NCBI GenBank assembly: GCA_937862675.1
Contig: CALMEC010000149.1
Location: 1-7,478, forward strand
From: an uncultured Actinomycetes bacterium
Lineage (GTDB): Bacteria; Actinomycetota; Thermoleophilia; Miltoncostaeales; Miltoncostaeaceae
Reading direction: 5' to 3'
DNA length: 7,478 nucleotides
The first letter of the stretch is position 1, and each line of letters starts with the position of its first letter. A model generated the notes under the pieces. It was not told where the DNA came from. It did not search any database and saw only the letters and a program-made list of their open reading frames with translations. Position numbers and translations under genes: made by a program. Positions 5,432 through 7,478 of the stretch are shown in pieces.

Positions 5432-5455
5432 GGGGCAAAGAATCCTTCGTGCCCC
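5432..5455 (-). terminator. Possible terminator after the zinc-finger gene
   Basis: GGGGCA (5432-5437) and TGCCCC (5450-5455) form a 6-bp stem with a 12-base loop, about 75 bp beyond the minus-strand stop at 5529. The AAG/CTT bases inside could extend it. There is no T tract, so confidence is low. Confidence 0.3.
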
Positions 5456-5528
5456 CCCGGGGTACACCCTCCTGTCCCGCGTTTCTCTCCCCGATGCTGC
5501 GACAGGCACGACGGCAATCACACCACAC

Positions 5529-6584
5529 CTACGGGTTGGTGGCCTTTCTGCGGCGACGGTAGGCGCGCTGCTTACAGGCGTTCGAGCAGTAGGCCTTATG
5601 ACTTCGTGACCGTCCGTCCGGTCCGGCCTCCCACCACCGATCGCACTCGGCGCATTGCCGGTAGTCGCGGTTACCTTCGAGCGCTCGGGCGAACTGCAGC
5701 CATACGGCACCGCTCACACCACGTGGGCGGATGATCAGGGCAAGGTCTGGGGACCTGCGGCGTCGGGTGACCGCGACTGTGGTGCGTGTGCGGAGCATCC
5801 CCCCGACCTTCGATTCAAGGAAGTGGGCTGCGGCGAAGATGTATGCGCGGGGACCCTCAACGCCTGTCGGCACCCCATCGGTCTCGATCCACGTATCCGC
5901 GTGTATGCCCCCTTCGGGGAGGTAGCCCCCATGTTTCGGGGGTGGGGGGGTCCGCGGGTCGAGGACGAAATCGAATAGTCCACGTCTATGGGGGGTGATT
6001 CCGCGGCTGAGGAGGCGTTGAAGTTCGGCGTGGTCACCGGTATCTCGTGCGGCTTGAAGGGCACGCCAGAGCGTTACGTAGTTCGCCAGGTCTTGGAGTT
6101 CATGCACCCAGTCTTGGAAGGACACGCCTTCGGTGCGTGTGAGCTTTCCGTTCATCGTGGCGCCAAAAACCTCTCGCCCAAGTTGGGTGAGTCGGTCGGC
6201 GGCAGATGCCGTCAGCCTGCCTGTGATGGGATCCCTGTCGAACGCCGGGAATACGTCTGGGGGGTTGGCATGCAGTTGTCCACATCGCGCGGAGAATGTG
6301 GCGATCGCTTCCTTGGTGTGTGGAAGGGCGGCGGCTTCGAGGAATAAACCCGGTTCCTCGACCATGACGTCGTATGAGCGTCCCATGTGTCCGCTCATTC
6401 CGCTCATAGGGACGAGGAACTCTCCTGTGTGCGCGGCGCCACCGGACGTGTTGCCTTCAATCCACATGTAGCCCGGGGCGGCGTAGAACAACGCACCGTC
6501 TACCGGGTTCCTCGGTGTCGTTACGGTTTTGAACACGGAAACAGTCTTGCACTTCTGGGCACGTCTGGCGACAGTAGATGCCAT
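5529..6584 (-). CDS. Unrecognised element protein with C-terminal CxxC zinc finger
   Basis: I do not recognise this protein. From the ATG at 6584 it has 351 residues. Its clearest feature is the C-terminal end: QCAECDRWW, an 18-residue spacer between Cys pairs, then AYCSNACKQRAYRRRRK. This CxxC-x18-CxxxC treble-clef-like finger followed by a basic tail recalls the finger ends of CGNR/ABATE-type proteins and suggests nucleic-acid binding. The middle is alpha-helical in look (DLANYVTLWRALQAARD), then Pro-rich (DPRTPPPPKHGG) and mixed alpha/beta (AYIFAAAHFLESKVGG). No signal or membrane segment is seen. The start is unresolved: ATG 6584, GTG 6536 and ATG 6467 (312 residues) all lack a ribosome binding site. 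GC-rich wobble positions from about 6513 down suggest coding begins above 6467. It diverges from the HTH/Prim-Pol unit across a shared control region. Confidence 0.65.
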   Translation of the reverse strand: MASTVARRAQKCKTVSVFKTVTTPRNPVDGALFYAAPGYMWIEGNTSGGAAHTGEFLVPMSGMSGHMGRSYDVMVEEPGLFLEAAALPHTKEAIATFSARCGQLHANPPDVFPAFDRDPITGRLTASAADRLTQLGREVFGATMNGKLTRTEGVSFQDWVHELQDLANYVTLWRALQAARDTGDHAELQRLLSRGITPHRRGLFDFVLDPRTPPPPKHGGYLPEGGIHADTWIETDGVPTGVEGPRAYIFAAAHFLESKVGGMLRTRTTVAVTRRRRSPDLALIIRPRGVSGAVWLQFARALEGNRDYRQCAECDRWWEAGPDGRSRSHKAYCSNACKQRAYRRRRKATNP

Positions 6585-6594
6585 GAACAAACCC

Positions 6595-6599
6595 GGAGG
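6595..6599 (+). promoter_or_regulatory. Ribosome binding site fixing a TTG start
   Basis: GGAGG is followed by 7 bases and TTG at 6607, ideal spacing. The in-frame ATG at 6583 has no such site, so the TTG is preferred as the start of the HTH gene. Confidence 0.65.
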
Positions 6600-6606
6600 T
6601 ACCCAC

Positions 6607-6819
6607 TTGAAACGCGAGACGCTGACGGTTGACGAGACGGCGGCGGTCCTCGGGACTAGTCGCACGGGCGCATACCGAGCCATTCACCGAGGGGACATCC
6701 CTGCCCGGCGAATCGGCAGGAAGTTCGTGATTCCTCGCGCGGCCCTGAACGCCTACCTACAGGGCGACGTGCCCGCGGAGCACGCCGCGACCGAGAGCGC
6801 GTCCGACACGTCCCAGTAA
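6607..6819 (+). CDS. Small HTH_17 / excisionase-type DNA-binding protein
   Basis: The 70-residue product (starting at TTG) is a single winged helix-turn-helix of the MerR/excisionase (HTH_17) type. LTVDETAAVLGTSRTGAYRA (5-24) is the HTH. IHRGDIPARRIGRKFVIP (25-42) is the wing with the typical GDIPARRIGRK pattern, and AALNAYL is the closing helix. An acidic, Ser/Thr-rich tail follows. Proteins of this kind bend DNA at attachment sites as recombination directionality factors or control replication genes of plasmids and integrative elements. It is followed after 68 bp by the Prim-Pol gene on the same strand, so control of that gene is likely. An in-frame ATG at 6583 would add eight residues but has no ribosome binding site and overlaps the opposite start codon candidate. 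The fold is secure; the exact role is inferred. Confidence 0.85.
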   Translation: MKRETLTVDETAAVLGTSRTGAYRAIHRGDIPARRIGRKFVIPRAALNAYLQGDVPAEHAATESASDTSQ

Positions 6820-6824
6820 CCGGA

Positions 6825-6868
6825 GAGGCCAGCTCGCGGGGTGGACGTCCCCAGCGCGAACCGGCCTC
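6825..6868 (+). promoter_or_regulatory. Two-part hairpin between the HTH and Prim-Pol genes
   Basis: An outer stem GAGGCC/GGCCTC (6825-6830 with 6863-6868) encloses an inner stem CGCGGGG paired with CCC and CGCG (6835-6841 with 6850-6858, AG bulge). It ends just before the AAAGG ribosome binding site of the Prim-Pol gene. It could be an attenuator, a processing site or a protein-binding site that sets the ratio of the two products. Confidence 0.45.
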
Positions 6869-6887
6869 CATCGAAAGGCAACGACTG

Positions 6888-7478
6888 ATGAACAACTCTA
6901 CCGGCGACACTGCCGCCGGGTACGCGGACGCCCTCGGCCTGCACGTCTTCCCCGTCGACCCCGAAACGAAACGGCCGCACCGGATGCTCGGCGGCCGCGG
7001 CGGCCTGCATCACGCGACCAGGGACCCGACCTGGATACGGGAATGGTGGACGACGGACCCGCACGCCCGTATCGGCGTGAACCTCGGGGCGTCTCGTCTC
7101 GCCGCGTTCGACTTCGAAGGCCCCGAGAAAGGCGGGGACCCCGACGCCTGCCGCGACGCTATCCGTACCGCGTTCAGTGGCGACGGCCTCCCCGTCACAT
7201 GGGAGACGGTCACCCCCTCGGGCGGTAGGCATGTCCTGTACCGCGTGCCCGAGCGGGTCACGGTGAAGGGCGGGAAGCTCCCCGTCCAAGGCCCCGGGCT
7301 CGATGTCCTGCGGGCCGACGGGCTGTACGTGATCGTTCCCGCCGTCGTTCCGGACCCTGCATGCGACGGGTGGCGCGACATGGGGATGGGCCACCCCCGC
7401 CCCCGCCGCGAGCGTGTCCTCGGCATGGCGTTCGGCGTCGTCGTCGGCTCCGAGCGCCGCCGCGATGCCGCCCTGCGC
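6888..7478 (+). CDS. Bifunctional DNA primase/polymerase (Prim-Pol), 3'-truncated
   Basis: The first 197 residues are present and the gene runs off the window. They form an N-terminal Prim-Pol (PF09250-type, archaeo-eukaryotic primase) domain: LGLHVFPVDPETKRP (16-30), HHATRDPTWIREWW (41-54), ARIGVNLGASRLAAFDFEG (60-78) with metal-binding Asp75 and Glu77, and SGGRHVLYRVP (111-121) with the nucleotide-contacting His115, followed by the V-GPGLDVLRADG-YVIVP segment. Such proteins make primers and extend DNA, and usually carry a helicase domain further on; that part would lie outside the window. In integrative elements, phage satellites and plasmids they start replication. The ATG is preceded by AAAGG at 9 bases. 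It is probably transcribed with the HTH gene 68 bp upstream. Confidence 0.85.
   Translation, partial: MNNSTGDTAAGYADALGLHVFPVDPETKRPHRMLGGRGGLHHATRDPTWIREWWTTDPHARIGVNLGASRLAAFDFEGPEKGGDPDACRDAIRTAFSGDGLPVTWETVTPSGGRHVLYRVPERVTVKGGKLPVQGPGLDVLRADGLYVIVPAVVPDPACDGWRDMGMGHPRPRRERVLGMAFGVVVGSERRRDAALR

Larger units (their letters stand above)
4831..5528. other. 700-bp gene-free, repeat-rich region of the element
   Basis: No convincing gene is seen on either strand. The open frames present lack ribosome binding sites, and their translations are low-complexity and rich in Pro, Arg and Gly. The region contains a promoter candidate for the NYN gene (4908-4936), a GNRA-capped hairpin (5005-5022), a cluster of CGGTCCCCC repeats and stems (5083-5156), a 27-bp tandem repeat array (5293-5400) and a possible terminator (5432-5455). 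With a Prim-Pol gene nearby, a replication origin or a structured RNA locus is plausible. Confidence 0.5.
4065..7478. mobile_element. Left part of an element integrated at tRNA-Thr(CGU)
   Basis: The element is inferred from a duplicated tRNA 3' half at its left end and, beyond it, a gene set unlike the chromosomal side. This set comprises an NYN-domain nuclease, a zinc-finger protein, an HTH_17/excisionase-type regulator and a Prim-Pol replication protein. Coding strands flip and long repeat-rich spacers appear. The right end lies outside the window. No integrase, relaxase, FtsK/Tra protein or phage structural gene is visible, so it could be an actinobacterial integrative element, a phage satellite or a plasmid-like prophage. 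The orientation of the tRNA fragment (minus strand, 3' end facing murB) places the element to its right. Confidence 0.6.

Noticed and set aside
5198..5432. Small open frames on both strands over the 27-bp repeats
   Set aside because: No ribosome binding site, low-complexity translation, and the periodicity is explained by the DNA repeats. Kept only as an alternative in the array finding.
6547..6580. Sigma-70-type promoter TTGCAC / TAGATG for the HTH gene
   Set aside because: The spacer is 22 bp, too long for a standard promoter, and no better -10 box lies at 16-18 bp.

Overview
The window is GC-rich DNA with strong G/C preference at third codon positions, and its core genes (a DUF488 and DUF2945 pair, a secreted CAP-domain protein, a type I MurB) suggest a high-GC actinobacterium, plausibly Microbacteriaceae. 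That placement is inferred from gene style and not from a phylogenetic marker.

Layout. (1) Positions 1-351 do not fit the rest. On the minus strand one uninterrupted frame reads from a piece of IS66-family transposase (about 351-145) straight into a piece of a RepA/ParA-type plasmid partition ATPase (about 144-1). Both pieces are internal fragments and look proteobacterial. The patch replaces the start of the DUF488 gene and is either a chimeric contig end or an illegitimate insertion. (2) Positions 334-3897 are ordinary chromosome on the plus strand: the rest of DUF488, a DUF2945 Tudor-like protein, a secreted CAP-domain protein and murB. (3) Positions 3898-4218 hold no gene but much structure: a 67-bp near-palindrome, a 42-nt fragment that matches exactly positions 32-73 of a tRNA-Thr(CGU), and an 11-bp direct repeat. 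This looks like the left attachment site of an integrated element. (4) Positions 4108-7478 appear to be the left part of that element, which continues past the right edge. It has an NYN-domain nuclease gene (minus), a 700-bp gene-free, repeat-rich region, an unrecognised zinc-finger protein (minus), and a divergent plus-strand pair: a small HTH_17/excisionase-type protein and a bifunctional DNA primase/polymerase (Prim-Pol) cut by the window end.

How the parts may work together. The HTH protein and Prim-Pol form a likely control-and-replication module typical of actinobacterial integrative elements, phage satellites and plasmid-like prophages. The zinc-finger gene diverges from it across a shared control region. 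The NYN nuclease sits alone next to the attachment site, the usual place for cargo. No integrase, relaxase or structural phage gene is visible, so the element type cannot be decided from this window. The strongest candidates for something undescribed are the repeat-rich region (5005-5400), which may be an origin or control locus, the zinc-finger protein, and the NYN cargo gene.
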